From Sequoia sempervirens (taxonomy: Eukaryota; Streptophyta; Pinopsida; Cupressales; Cupressaceae), in NCBI GenBank assembly GCA_007258455.2, contig VDFB02000003.1, positions 43,837,986 through 43,901,985 on the forward strand: a stretch of DNA of 64,000 nt, in the 5' to 3' direction. Shown here one piece after another: positions 1-10,549 of this stretch; positions within the stretch are counted from its first letter, which is position 1; each line of letters begins with the position of its first letter. Made by a program: the position numbers and the translations under genes. The notes under the pieces were generated by a model. It saw only the letters and a list, made by a program, of their open reading frames with translations. It ran no database searches and had not been told where the DNA came from.

Positions 1-345
1 GATGCTCATTATAACTTTGTTCAAAACATAGGGGAATGGACAAATGTAAATTTTGTTGGTGTAGATTTAGGCTATCCATATTTCATTTTGTGTTTCTTGA
101 TTGATTTAGTCATGTTTAAACTTGTACATGACAAACAATTTATGATCTTTAAACATTTTAAGATATGGCCATTATTTATTCTTTGCAATAGTTGGGAAAG
201 TTAAAAATTCTATATTTTTTGGTTGCTATTGTAGCATGTATGATATGTAAAGATGTGTCAGAGGTACTAGTTTTTTATGTAGGATGTTGATCATAGCACC
301 TATATTTATATATTTTCATATGTAGAGAATATACTTGTACATACA
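1..345. repeat. Outer part of the left arm of a large inverted repeat
   Basis: Read on the minus strand, this stretch matches 16,330-16,690 nearly base for base over several blocks. One example is the shared wording around AAAGATGTGT near 250 and its reverse complement near 16,445. The copy is cut off by the window start. No reading frame of note. Together with 8,240-8,426 and 15,740-15,860 it keeps the same order as the right arm, which suggests one ancient inverted duplication. Confidence 0.8.
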
Positions 346-395
346 TATACATACATGTATATACATGCATGTATACATATGTAGATACATATATA
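300..395. repeat. ATAC/ATGT-type microsatellite
   Basis: Runs of ATACAT and GTATAC steps with short interruptions. The short reading frame across it is rich in Tyr, Ile, Cys and Met because of the repeat and is not a gene. Confidence 0.8.
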
Positions 396-2239
396 CATCA
401 AGAAACAAGAGACAATAAACAAATCGAGTAATAGGTAGTTGGCCATATCAATGAAAAAAGAAAATATTGAGAACATTTGATCAAGGATTAGGGGAAGACA
501 CATAACCTATTATAGTATCAACATGAAAATGAGAATGTCATAATCAGTCTGTCCATAACATAAGCCAATGATCAGTTATAAGTTTTGTTAGTATAGATCT
601 TGGCTATGCATCTTTTCATTTGTGAAGCCTGATTGGTCATTTTGAATTTGTCTTTTCAATGTAGATGTTGAGTAAGGAGATATTGGGGTTAGATGTATGA
701 TTCATTTTGTAAGCTCTATGTCTTGATTAGCCATATTTAATGTAGTTAATAAACAATTAATGATCTTAAAACATAGTGAGATATGTAGATGATCTATTGT
801 ACATATGCATGTTTAGATTCATATGTATACATGTATAGTTCATTTATAGATGGTAGTTATATATATATAATTGAAAATTACCTACTCATATTTATTTCCT
901 TATTTAACTATAGTAAACATACTATTTATTTTGCAAATAGCCAAACTGAAAACACTTGAAGAACCACTTTTGGAAATATATCTTAAATAAATACTTATTT
1001 CTCCTCAAATTAAGCCTAAACTATATAAATTTGAATTGTAAATTGTTCGAAACATTTGAAAAAATTATTTGCAAATTACTAATACTAATTTTTTAGAAAA
1101 TAGATACTAACTTTAAATTAACCATTGCCTATCAGTTTTGAAAGTAAGAAGTAGAAAATATTAATTAAGAATCTTTTTCAAAATAGAATAAAAGTCAATT
1201 CATTTTAGACTAGAGTCCAAGATTCAGAAGGGCAAGGTAGCAACATATGATGATTTCACACTCCTATATATAATTAAACTCAATAAATCTAATTATTATT
1301 CTACTCATATCTAAATTTATTTCTTACCACAATAAAAATTGGACCAATTAGTACAATGAAATAAATGCTTACATTTTTAACTATTCAATTAAAGTTTGAA
1401 TGTGCATAAAAAATATACAACACTACTAATATCGGTTAGTTTGTATTATCTTAACTATCTTGGTTGACTAATGAAAATAAATAAATCTAGTTTCTTTTGG
1501 TGTATTTAATTTGATTTAATCCCAATGCTTGATAACCACTAAATAGTTTTGTATTAAATCTAAATAATTTGGTTTGTTTCATTTCTCTTTACTAATTTTT
1601 TTATTAAATTATTTTATTATTTATCCTAGATGAAGGAATCAATATTAGTTTTGTGGATTAAAATTCAAGTTGTTTGGGTTCTCTATTTGTAACTTGTAAT
1701 TAATCAATGCTTCTTTTGAATTTTAAATTATGTATGTAACATCTAATCTAATTTAGATAATTTTTTGTGACTAATGCTAATGCTTTGGAAGAGAAAATAA
1801 TTTTTTCTTTAAAATAATTGCTTTTGCAAACTTTTGTAACTTAACTATTATGTTTATGTTTGGAATGCTAATACTAAATTCTTGAATGTTGCCTTTGTAA
1901 AATAAATTAACCTAACTATTCTAAACACTTAAGGTTTTCTTTTACAAATATATTATCTTGCAAATATAATTTAACTTTTTATTAATTCTCTATTTTTTTT
2001 AAAATAAAGTAAACTAAATTCCCTCAACTATTTCGAACATTTGGAAATTAACTGTGGCAAATATAATTTAACTAGTACCAAATTCTATATAAAATATGCT
2101 TGAAAAGTAAATATAAATTTAGGTAATTGTAATTTTTTTTTTCAAAATTTAAAGTATTCTTATAGAACTCTTAGGATTGCCTTGTCTCACACTCACACTA
2201 CAATAGACATAGATTTAATCATTTCTAGGTTCAAACACT
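396..2239. other. AT-rich stretch without a recognised gene
   Basis: Very AT-rich sequence with many stops in all frames. I see no domain, no LTR pair and no clear tandem array. It may be a decayed repeat. Confidence 0.5.
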
Positions 2240-3290
2240 TTCCAATTACTTAGACCTAATTTTCATTTTCATTTAATAAATTCAAGTGTAGTTGCATTGC
2301 ATTCGTGCAGGAGAAATATTAGTTCCATTCTTAATAATGAGCAATACATTATCATGTCAAGTCTTTATGAAAACATAATGAAAAATGCTTAAGGAAAGAA
2401 ATAAGATAAATGATAAATGAGTGTAGAAGAATACAATGCTGGACTACATCCCCAGGAAGAGTACCTACTAAGAGACGAGTATATCAACAAACCCATCCAA
2501 TATTTCCAATGGCAAAGCTCCCTACAATAATTATTGTTATTAAAATAAATCAGGAGAATAAGAAAAGTAGGAGAAAAATACCACTAGCTAGAATGAAAAT
2601 GAAGTCAAACGAACTTTGTATGAACACAAAGTATTTGTATCAAAACTAGGATAAATATGCTAAACTAAGTAGCGTGTATGAGAAATATGATATCTGATAG
2701 ATGACAATGAATAATGTAATGTAAAATTTATGGGAATCAAAATAGTTTTATGTACATAGAATCAGTCAACTTGATCTATGTGGAAATGATAATTTCATTG
2801 TAATTATAGCTACATGGATATCAATCGCCACCAATTGAGCCTCCTTATCAAACTTCACTGGTATAGGTAACTACATGGAGAGATTAAAAGTAACAATTAG
2901 GTTACACAAGTAATTGTTGAAAGCATAAAACATGTAAATATTAGAAAGATAAATTCTTTAATATAGAAAAGAGTCAAAATGGAAAAATTCTTACAAATAT
3001 GCTTTTGAGTGCTTCTGAGGGGGAAACAAGGACATTAGATTGATACCTAAATGCATTGATGGGGAGTGCACTTGAGTCCATCAGATGCTCTATTAGTTGT
3101 CGGTAGCAAAGAAGCAAACATTGATGAATTATGGTATTTAGTCTGCAACTCAAGAGGAGACAATGACTCGTAAAGGTAGTGAAAGAGGGAAAATGAAAGA
3201 AATTGTAGAGAAGAATAGTGTCAATTATGTTAAAAATTATAAATGGCTTGTTTATTGTTTTGAACATGATAGAAATTATCCTTGGCAAGA
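2240..3290. repeat. Dispersed repeat, copy A (direct copy at 21,660-22,632)
   Basis: From AATAAATTCAAGTG near 2,276 to the CATGATAGAAAT block near 3,268, the sequence lines up in the same order and orientation with 21,690-22,620. The shared blocks include the CCAATGGCAAAGCTC-like segment near 2,507 and the GTAGAAATGATAATTTCATT-like segment near 2,780. Copy B is interrupted at its right end by the giant Ty3/gypsy element and resumes at 46,082. Copy A therefore shows what the insertion site looked like before. Confidence 0.8.
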
Positions 3291-3640
3291 GACACAATTT
3301 TCATGTTGATCAGTTTTTCTAAGCAAATGAATAAACAATGCAAAAAATGAGTATGAACAAGATATGGGAACTTACAAATCATTTGTTTTTGGCTTTGACT
3401 ATGATATGTATGAACCTTCTCAATAGACATGGATTTCATAGAGATATGAAGCTACAATCAAGTCTTTCTTTTCTTCAAAGCTGGAAGACATAGATCCTAT
3501 GAATCGACAGAGATGTCTACTCATCAAACAATCCAAGCAAGTGAGTAAACAACACCCAAATGATAGTGCAATTTTTTTCCAAGTTTCCCTATTCCAAGAG
3601 CCAACATAAGGAAATGAATAAATGCTGCAAGTCATTGAAT
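2970..3640 (-). repeat. Exon-like tandem modules on the minus strand (block 1)
   Basis: On the minus strand, modules end with a TTT followed by GTAAGTTC-like sequence (plus-strand AACTTAC at 3,369-3,375). The next module begins after TTGCTTAG. The spacer at 3,319-3,375 is 57 bp, starts with GTAAGT and ends with TTAG, as an intron would. Other modules in the block have lost the donor; for example the one ending near 3,242 reads ATAATT. Translated modules give short repeated peptides rather than a known domain. It may be an exon array or only a satellite that happens to contain splice-like words. Confidence 0.55.
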
Positions 3641-4047
3641 TTTATAGAAAAAGCCATTAACGAGAGTTTCATTATAGTCTATTGAAATTAAACAAAATTG
3701 GCACATTATATATGCATAACCCTGTTATTATAATGCTATGCATGCACAAAAATATCAAGTGTGAGAGGACAACCATATCAAAAAAGATTAGAAGTCATGG
3801 AACATTCCCAACATTAACCAACACATTCCATCCTGGCAGAATCATTTTGTGATATATTTAATAATTATGACAACAAACTTGTCTATTGGAAATATTTCAT
3901 GTGTTTTCATCTTTTGCTATAATTGTGTCCTCGCACGTACTCTAATTGGGGATACATGGCATTTAAAGCATTAGATTTTCATTTACTATTTGCAAGTCTA
4001 TAGACTAAGATGCAATTCTTACCTACCTTGTTTGTTCATTTTCTTAG

Positions 4048-4530
4048 ATTGTTTGAGAGGCAGAGATTTGTGTCTGTTGAGAGAATTTACGTCTACCATG
4101 TTGGAAGCAACAAAGGTGACATTTGTAAGCTTGTATATCTTTTACACTTTCATTTTGGAATTGTTTATTAAATATGTCAAATTTTTCGATGAGAGTGAAA
4201 TTAGTGTCATTTTGAGAAGGTTTCTGTCTAGCCTTCTAGTATTAAAGAATGAAGCATTTGTAAGTTGTATCCTTTACAATTCCATGTCATGTTGTTTTGC
4301 ATCTTTGTTTTTTATGAGTTAATGCCTATTGTTTTCCATTTGTGAGTGGATTTAGGGTTTTCATCTATTGTGATGGAAGCGCGAAAGGTGGCATTTGTAT
4401 GTTACTCTATCTTTTATGCTTTGATTTTTCATTTGTCTATTGGTTTGCTCAGATTGTCTGATGAGAATGAATTCAATGCCTTTTGAGAGGGTCTATGTGT
4501 GCGATTTTGGAATTGAAAAAAAAATCCTTT
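4048..4530 (+). repeat. Four regular exon-like modules with intron-like spacers
   Basis: Four cores of about 77-79 bp (4,048-4,124; 4,181-4,259; 4,319-4,396; 4,453-4,530) alternate with spacers of 56-59 bp. Each core is followed by GTAAG, GTAAG, GTATG or GTGAG. Two cores are preceded by TTCTTAG or TTTGCTCAG; the other two acceptors are degenerate. A 78-bp core is 26 codons, and the donors fall after a TTT codon in the same phase, so splicing would keep the frame. Two cores end with the related peptides CLLREFTSTMLEATKVTF and VILRRFLSSLLVLKNEAF. I do not recognise the peptide. This block is inverted relative to the modules on either side. Confidence 0.6.
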
Positions 4531-4659
4531 GTGAGTTCCTATATATCTATATATATATATATATTGACATTAATGAGAGTTGCATGATCTTGGTATTGAA
4601 TGAGGGTCTATGAGGAAAGTTCATAGAGTAGAAATTAACTATAAAATACAAATATGCAT

Positions 4660-5130
4660 TTGCTCAGGTTGTTTGATGAGGCTGAAATTTGTGTCTATTG
4701 GGAGGGTTTTCATCTACAGTGTTGGAACCGAGAAAGGTGGCATTTGTAAGTTACTTTGTTTTAGGATTTGATTTTTTCATTTGTCTGGTGCTTAATACAA
4801 ATGTGTAGAAAACTACAAAATGACACTGTAAAAGACATACGAGCTTACAAATGCCTCATATTTTTCTCCCAATACAATAAACATAGACCCTTTCAACAAA
4901 CACAAACTTAATCATTTTACACCTAGAAATTTTCTATTTACTTAGACCTAATTTTCATTTTTGTCAAATAAATTCAAGTGCAGTTGCAGTGCATGCATTC
5001 TGAGGAAATATTACTTCCATTCTTAATCATGAAAAGCACACTATCATGCTAAGTTCTTCACTGATTTTGGAATTGAAAAACGAAGCATTTGTAAGTTCCT
5101 ATATCTTTTATAGTGTCTTTTTATAGTTTT
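4660..5130 (+). repeat. Further exon-like modules on the plus strand
   Basis: One complete core runs from 4,668 to 4,745 (78 bp), with TTTGCTCAG before it and GTAAGT after it. A partial core ends at 5,090 and is followed by GTAAGT at 5,091. Between them lies unrelated AT-rich sequence that also occurs near 2,230-2,340 and 21,060-21,120. Confidence 0.5.
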
Positions 5131-5489
5131 TTGCATCTCTGCATTTTATAGTTAATTTCTACTGTGTGCACTCATGCACTACAACTACACTTGAATTTAG
5201 TAAACAATAATGAAAATTAGGTCCAAGTAATTGGAAAATATCTGGGTATAAAATCACTGTATCTATGTGTTGTTGTTTCCAGTTTGTGTGTAAATGTTTA
5301 TTCTTCGCTATTCTTTATGGGTTAGTGTCTATTGTCGAGTTAAATACTTAGTTGCACTTCAATTTATTCGATGAAGATGAGAATAATTCATAATTTAAAT
5401 ATTTTTTGGGTTTGAAGTTTTAATTTTGTCGAGCAAAGTATTATTTCTATTGTAGAAACAATAGGTAGGAACTCATAAAATGAAAAGAT

Positions 5490-6690
5490 GCAAAAAGTTA
5501 TAGAATGACAATGTAAATGATAGAGGAACTTACAAACAACTTGTTTTTTGGTTCAAGTACAATAGATATAAACCTTGGAAGTAGACAAAGACTCTACTTT
5601 CATTAAATATTGTAATCAGATGAATAAGTAATGCATAAAAGAATAGTGTAATAGATATAATAACTTACAAATGCTTGGTCTACTGCTTTGACTATGAAAG
5701 ACATAAGTTTTATCAAGAGACATAGGTCATGTTGTCTTGAAACAGTTAAAGCAAGTGAACAAACATGGTAAACCATCATTTTCTCTATAGGCTACAAACT
5801 TAACACTATAAGCCATTAATTATACCTAGAGCTGGCGACGTTCACAATGAGGCAATGACAGAGACTCCTGAGTGCAAAAAACCACAAATAATAGACATTA
5901 ATCCCTACTTATAGTTGTTTTGTTGCTGGTTGTTAGTATGATATAGATAAATTCTAGTCACAAAGATAGTTTCCATTCCCATGAAAGACTCTAGTGGAGC
6001 GAATAAACAATGCAAAAATTGCTTTCTCACTATTCATAAAGTTTGCATAAATTGGCTTTGTGCCTAAGACTTCACTTTCATGAAAGAATCAAGACAAGTG
6101 GATAAACAATGAAAATGAAAAGTAAGGTGTATATATATATTTGTTATTGAAATTTGACGTGAGAGCATAAATACATAATACAGAGACATGAGTAGAGCAA
6201 CAACATTGAACATAGATGAACTTACAGATGCATCAACCCTCTCTTCCAAAGCACTATGCATAGGCCTTATCAAAAGACATGGATTCTGTTTGTGTCAAAA
6301 AATGTCAGCAAGTGAAAAAACATAGAAAAAAATAACAATGTAAAACATATAAGAACTTACAAAGGCTTGTTTTCTGGTCTCTATTATCATAGAAATAAAG
6401 TGTTTGAATAGTGGTAGATTTTTCCATCGTCAAATTATCCATCTCTGTTTTTGCAATCTCATCATTTGCTTTTGATATTTTGGTTTTTTTTTTATATTTT
6501 CCTAATTCAAATATATTTGGCATTGCAAAAAGTGTAGGAACTTACATTTGCGTCATGGTTCACTTGCAATACTATAGACATAAAATCTTGTGAATAGAAA
6601 CAAATTTCATTAGTCTCAAATAGTATGAGGAAATGAGTGCACAAGCGAAGGAAATGATAGTGTAATTGACATTGGAACTTACACATGCCT
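5490..6690 (-). repeat. Exon-like tandem modules on the minus strand (block 2)
   Basis: Six plus-strand AACTTAC words (minus-strand GTAAGTT donors) occur at 5,527, 5,662, 6,219, 6,354, 6,539 and 6,676. Several spacings are close to 135 bp or a multiple of it: 5,527 to 5,662 is 135, 6,219 to 6,354 is 135, and 6,539 to 6,676 is 137. Cores again translate to related peptides, for example CLLIKLMSFIVKAVDQAF and CLLIRPMHSALEERVDAS. The block lies downstream, on the same strand, of the OB-fold-like pseudogene at 7.3-8.4 kb, so the two could belong to one transcription unit. Confidence 0.6.
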
Positions 6691-7270
6691 CGTTCTTTGC
6701 ACAAAACCTAATATAATCAAATGGGGGGAAACAAAAACAATTTTGGTGTGACAGATTTAAGAGTTCACAGTAAAAGCTATTACTCAATTGCAAGTGCATA
6801 TGAATGGAAGAAATGATAATTAATAGATTCTAATGTCGACAGACAAAGTGAAAAATTCAGTACACAATGCATGAGAATTATAGTGTTGTAGGAGTGAGAC
6901 CAAATGTAGATACAAAACATGTAAGAATTAAGGCAAAGCAAATGAGCATGAATGGGCCCTGAGAGGCACTGATCCTACAAGAATCACTTAGCTGCATTTG
7001 AACAAGAGACACAAACAATGTTTTTCTAAACGGAGTGGAGACTTCACATCATAAGCTATTAATGAATTGCAAGAGCATATAAACTATAAAATAGAATCGA
7101 GAAAGGTCTAGGAAGATACTCATTTCTTCTTTTTTATCCATTAGCAATCAATAAAAATAAGACATAAATAAAGGTACACCGTCCTTGAATATAGAAAGCA
7201 TGTTATATTGAACACACATTAAATTTAGTTACCTTGACTCTTTAATAGATTTGAAAATCAAAGTGCTCAA
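6690..7270. other. AT-rich stretch between module block 2 and the OB-like pseudogene
   Basis: No recognised coding sequence. Weak matches to the exon-like modules continue to about 6,840. Confidence 0.4.
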
Positions 7271-7273
7271 ATC

Positions 7274-7768
7274 CTATGTTATTACCATGATTTGTTCAAA
7301 ACATCTTACAGTGGAAAAATAATCTTGGCTCTCTCCATCTTTAACTTGCAACTCATACTGCATTGGCATTTGGAAATCACTAGTACCAACAACACCAATT
7401 GATCCAATAAAGACACTGCCATTTGATTGGATGAGTTGTGAAATGATTGTGTTGGGAATCAATTTGCATTCTTGACAGAATTTCTCAATGGGTTCAATAA
7501 TGCTTTTAGCAGTCAAAACAAGGGATTAATCAATGTTTCCTCTTTCATATTGTATTTTTTTTCTAATGAATTTTTTTTTGAGGTGAACACTTGCACGTGG
7601 TGATAACAATGGCAGAAATGTGTCAATTAATTTGTTGTTGATGTTTGCAATGACTGCCATTTGACCATGACTATCAACTAAACCAACATGCCCAATTACT
7701 GCTTTGGGTGGTGTTCCAGGACTTGTGGTAATAGAAGGCCTATAAACAGCCAAGACAATCACCTTCAA
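7274..7768 (-). pseudogene. OB-fold-like protein fragment (RPA-like?), one nonsense codon
   Basis: One minus-strand frame runs from an ATG at 7,768 to a stop at 7,274 with a single in-frame TAA near 7,524, about 164 codons in all. The first half contains AVIGHVGLVDSHGQMAVIAN. The second half contains SVFIGSIGVVGTSDF followed by YELQVKDGESQD. The spacing of this Gly-Val-rich strand and an LQVKDGE-type strand resembles the DNA-binding OB folds of replication protein A large-subunit relatives. I cannot confirm the family without a profile search. An upstream fragment on the same strand lies at 8,158-8,426. The nonsense codon and missing ends make it a pseudogene or an internal exon. Confidence 0.35.
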
Positions 7769-8157
7769 ATGCTAAAGCTATTTTCTTTCTGCATATATCA
7801 AAGATGGTTGATGGCTCTGCAATTATTGTTTTGAATCTACACGTTGCAACATGAAGAATGACTAAAACTAAATTTTTAATATAACATATAAAGAGTGAAA
7901 CCATACATGAGACAAATAGAATAAGGTACTTTCCTTTTTTCATCTTGTTTTTCAATTGATTGGGCCATCTTCTATTTTTCAAGAGAATCAATTTATGTTT
8001 TCCAAATGCCTTTGCATATATGTGGAATGAGATATTTGTGTGTTACTTTTTCTAAGACTTTAAACATTTTTCGTTGCAACATTTGCATGAGATATAGTGA
8101 CTTGATGTGTCCCACACATGATAAAGCAGTGTAGATAAGGTCATGTCAATAGACAAC

Positions 8158-8426
8158 CTACTGTATACAAGATGCTTTCAAAATCATTGTAAAATTGTTT
8201 ACTCTAGGAAGACTATTTAGATTTTTCCCATCCCAAAGGTGAGCAAAAGCATCATTCATTAACCTGAACTTTGCAGAAGTTCCATCAAATTCTACTTCAC
8301 CACCCTCATTTCCATTGTGAAATTTATTTCCAATTTCATCCATGAAGAACGTCCCTAGTTTGTAGATCTCGCTCATAGCCATAACTTTGCCAGGTGTCAA
8401 GTAAAGCTTCAATTTTTTACCAAAGC
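8158..8426 (-). pseudogene. Upstream fragment of the OB-like gene, cut by the LINE insertion
   Basis: The minus-strand frame from 8,412 contains GTFFMDEIGNKFHNGNEGG and a following segment with VEFDGTSAKFRLMNDAF. A diverged inverted copy lies at 16,080-16,190 (the GDEVEFDDTIVKFKLI region), which supports past coding because amino acids are conserved despite base changes. The frame is interrupted just upstream by the LINE and resumes across it at 15,740-15,860 within the inverted-repeat arm. The function is not recognised. Confidence 0.4.
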
Positions 8427-8439
8427 AACAATTGGAAAA

Positions 8440-9733
8440 ATTAGATGGGTGAATCCTCTATTTGGGAAGTTAAAGTTGTTAAGAGGCTGATTGAAGACTA
8501 TGAGAAGGTGTCTGGTCAAAGGATTAATCTTCCCAAGAGTTGATTTTTTTTCCTTAATACACCTAAAGCTTTGCAGTTAAAGCTTGTCAGAATCCTTTCG
8601 TGTAATAGGGGTGATCTCCCGACTACTTATTTGGGGCTCCCCTTGTGTATCTATAAGATCCTGGATTCCTTCTGGTTGGGTCTATTGGATAAATTAAAGT
8701 TGGCAGGTCGGAAAGGTGCACTCCTCAGCTAGGCGAGCAAGTTTCAACTCATTTCTTCCACTCTCCAAAATTTTCCTCATATGATATGAGTCTCTTTAGA
8801 ATTCCTATCAAGTATGAAGAGAAAATGGAACAAATAATGAGAAGATTCCTATGGTCGAGTGTTGAATCCAAAGTCAAAATTCCTCTTATGGCATGGGATC
8901 TGGTGTGTAGATCAAAGAAGTGGGGTGGGCTTGGTATCAAAAATTTAAGAGCTTTTAATAAGGCTCTCTTGTCAAAAAATGTTTGGAGGCTCCTAAATGG
9001 GGAAGCAGGGTGGGCCTCTTTAGTTAGTAACAAGTACATGCATGGAATTAGGAGACCCTGGAATTCATTGACCTCTGATGATGTTCCCTCTGGTTCATGT
9101 TTTTGGAGGAATATATTTCCCTGTAGGGATCTGATTGCTAATGGTGTTAAATGGTTGTTGGGCGATGGTACAAGTATTCTTTTTTGGGAGAATTTTTGGT
9201 GTGATGTTAAACCTTTAATTAGTCTTCCTTGGGCTCCCCATATTGTTCCCATGTTTAAATGCCTTTTTGGAACTAGGGTGGTAGATTACTTTTAGGATGC
9301 AGAGTGGAAAAGTTTCCAGGAATGGGATCTGTCACTGAAGGTTCTAAAGAACTTCTTGTGCAATGTTTGTATTCCCACTTTTCTAAGCCTGGATAGGGTC
9401 ATTTGGACCCCCTATGCTAGTGGTAATTTCTTGGTGGCTTCTTCCCTCGTGAATTCAATAGAAAATCCCGACTCTCTTCCATTTTGGGGAATGCTATGGA
9501 ACAAGAAGTTGATTCCTAAAGTGAATGTCTTCTTTTGGCTGCTTATGCAAGGTAAAGTCTTAGCGCAGGATAACCTTTGTAAAAGGGGGTTTGTGATTCC
9601 TAATAGATGCGCTCTTTGTGAAGCTAATGGTGAGAATTCTTATCATATCTTTCTTGGGTGTGTTTTTTCTACTTCTCATTGGAGCAAATTTCTTGATGTT
9701 TGGAACCTTGGTTGGGTCTTCCTAGACTCTTGA
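8440..9733 (+). pseudogene. LINE reverse transcriptase C-terminus and zf-RVT region
   Basis: Sequence from about 8,480 encodes the tail of a non-LTR reverse transcriptase, including a LPTTYLGLPL segment near 8,620. It continues at 8,786-9,295 with IKYEEKMEQIMRRFLW and KKWGGLGIKNLRAFNKALL, which are typical of plant L1 ORF2. The piece at 9,356-9,733 is the zinc-binding RVT region, with FFWLLMQGKVLAQDNLCKRG and a Cys-x2-Cys...His...Cys pattern in CALCEANGENSYHIFLGC. In-frame stops (for example near 8,540, 8,730 and 9,294) and frame changes break it. The catalytic YxDD region lies upstream of the truncation and is absent. Confidence 0.85.
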
Positions 9734-10049
9734 TAAATTTATAGACCAGTGGATATGCCCTTCCTCCTCCCCTTTTCTTCAATGGATATGGGATCTTATG
9801 GCCCCGCATATTGCTTGGGGGTTATAGAAAGAACAAAATAACAAAAAAATTCATGATTCCAAGCTTAAAGTTGGCATTCTTTTCATCAAGATTTGACAAG
9901 CAATTCTAGAGAATTTTAGTCTTATAAATTTTGATTCTTCTCGATGTGCCCCTACTACCTGCCTAACTAGTTATGACCTCCTGGTGACTTCTAACTAGAA
10001 GGTAACTTCAATTCCTACTTTGAATCCTAAATCCAGTTTAAATGCTAGA

Positions 10050-10549
10050 TTGAGCACTAAGTGGCAACCACCTCCCTCTGGGTGGGTTAAAGTTAATTTT
10101 GATGGGGCAGTGAAGGGAAACCCTAGGCCTATAGGATGTGGGGGTTGTTAAGGAATGATGATGGCAAACTCCTAGGCAAGGTGGCACTCCAGTTGGGAAA
10201 TTAGAAAAATAATTGTGCAGAGGTAGAGGCTAGATTCATAAGCATTAAATATGTTGTTAGCAAAGGTTACTCCAAAATATGGGTTGAATGTGATTCACTA
10301 AACATTATTAACTATATGCATGGAACTCATCCTCCAAGTTGGAATGTGGAACAACTTATTAAAGATACTATAATCATGCTACGATCTTGTGAAGAGATTC
10401 ACATCTCTCACGTTTACTCAGAAGGAAACTTGTTGGTAGATTTTTTTTCCAATGAGGTTATCAGTTTAAATGAGTTTCCTACATGGGAGGAGGGCTCGAT
10501 CCTTCTTGAGAAAGCTAGGAGCTTATTAAGAAATGATGGCGTGGGTTGA
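10050..10549 (+). pseudogene. LINE RNase H domain
   Basis: This is an RNase H that would remove the RNA strand during target-primed integration. Visible motifs in order are VNFDGAVKGNP (first Asp, near 10,101), the AEVEARFISIKY helix with its Glu, VECDSLNIINY (Asp) and a GNLLVDFFSNEV end with the last Asp. The frame is broken by a shift near 10,147 and a stop near 10,204. The 77-codon frame at 10,316-10,549 is its intact tail. Such a domain at the ORF2 C-terminus is usual for many plant L1 LINEs. Confidence 0.85.

Noticed and set aside
8749..9252. A 167-codon minus-strand frame
   Set aside because: It is antisense to the LINE reverse transcriptase end, which has recognisable motifs on the plus strand.
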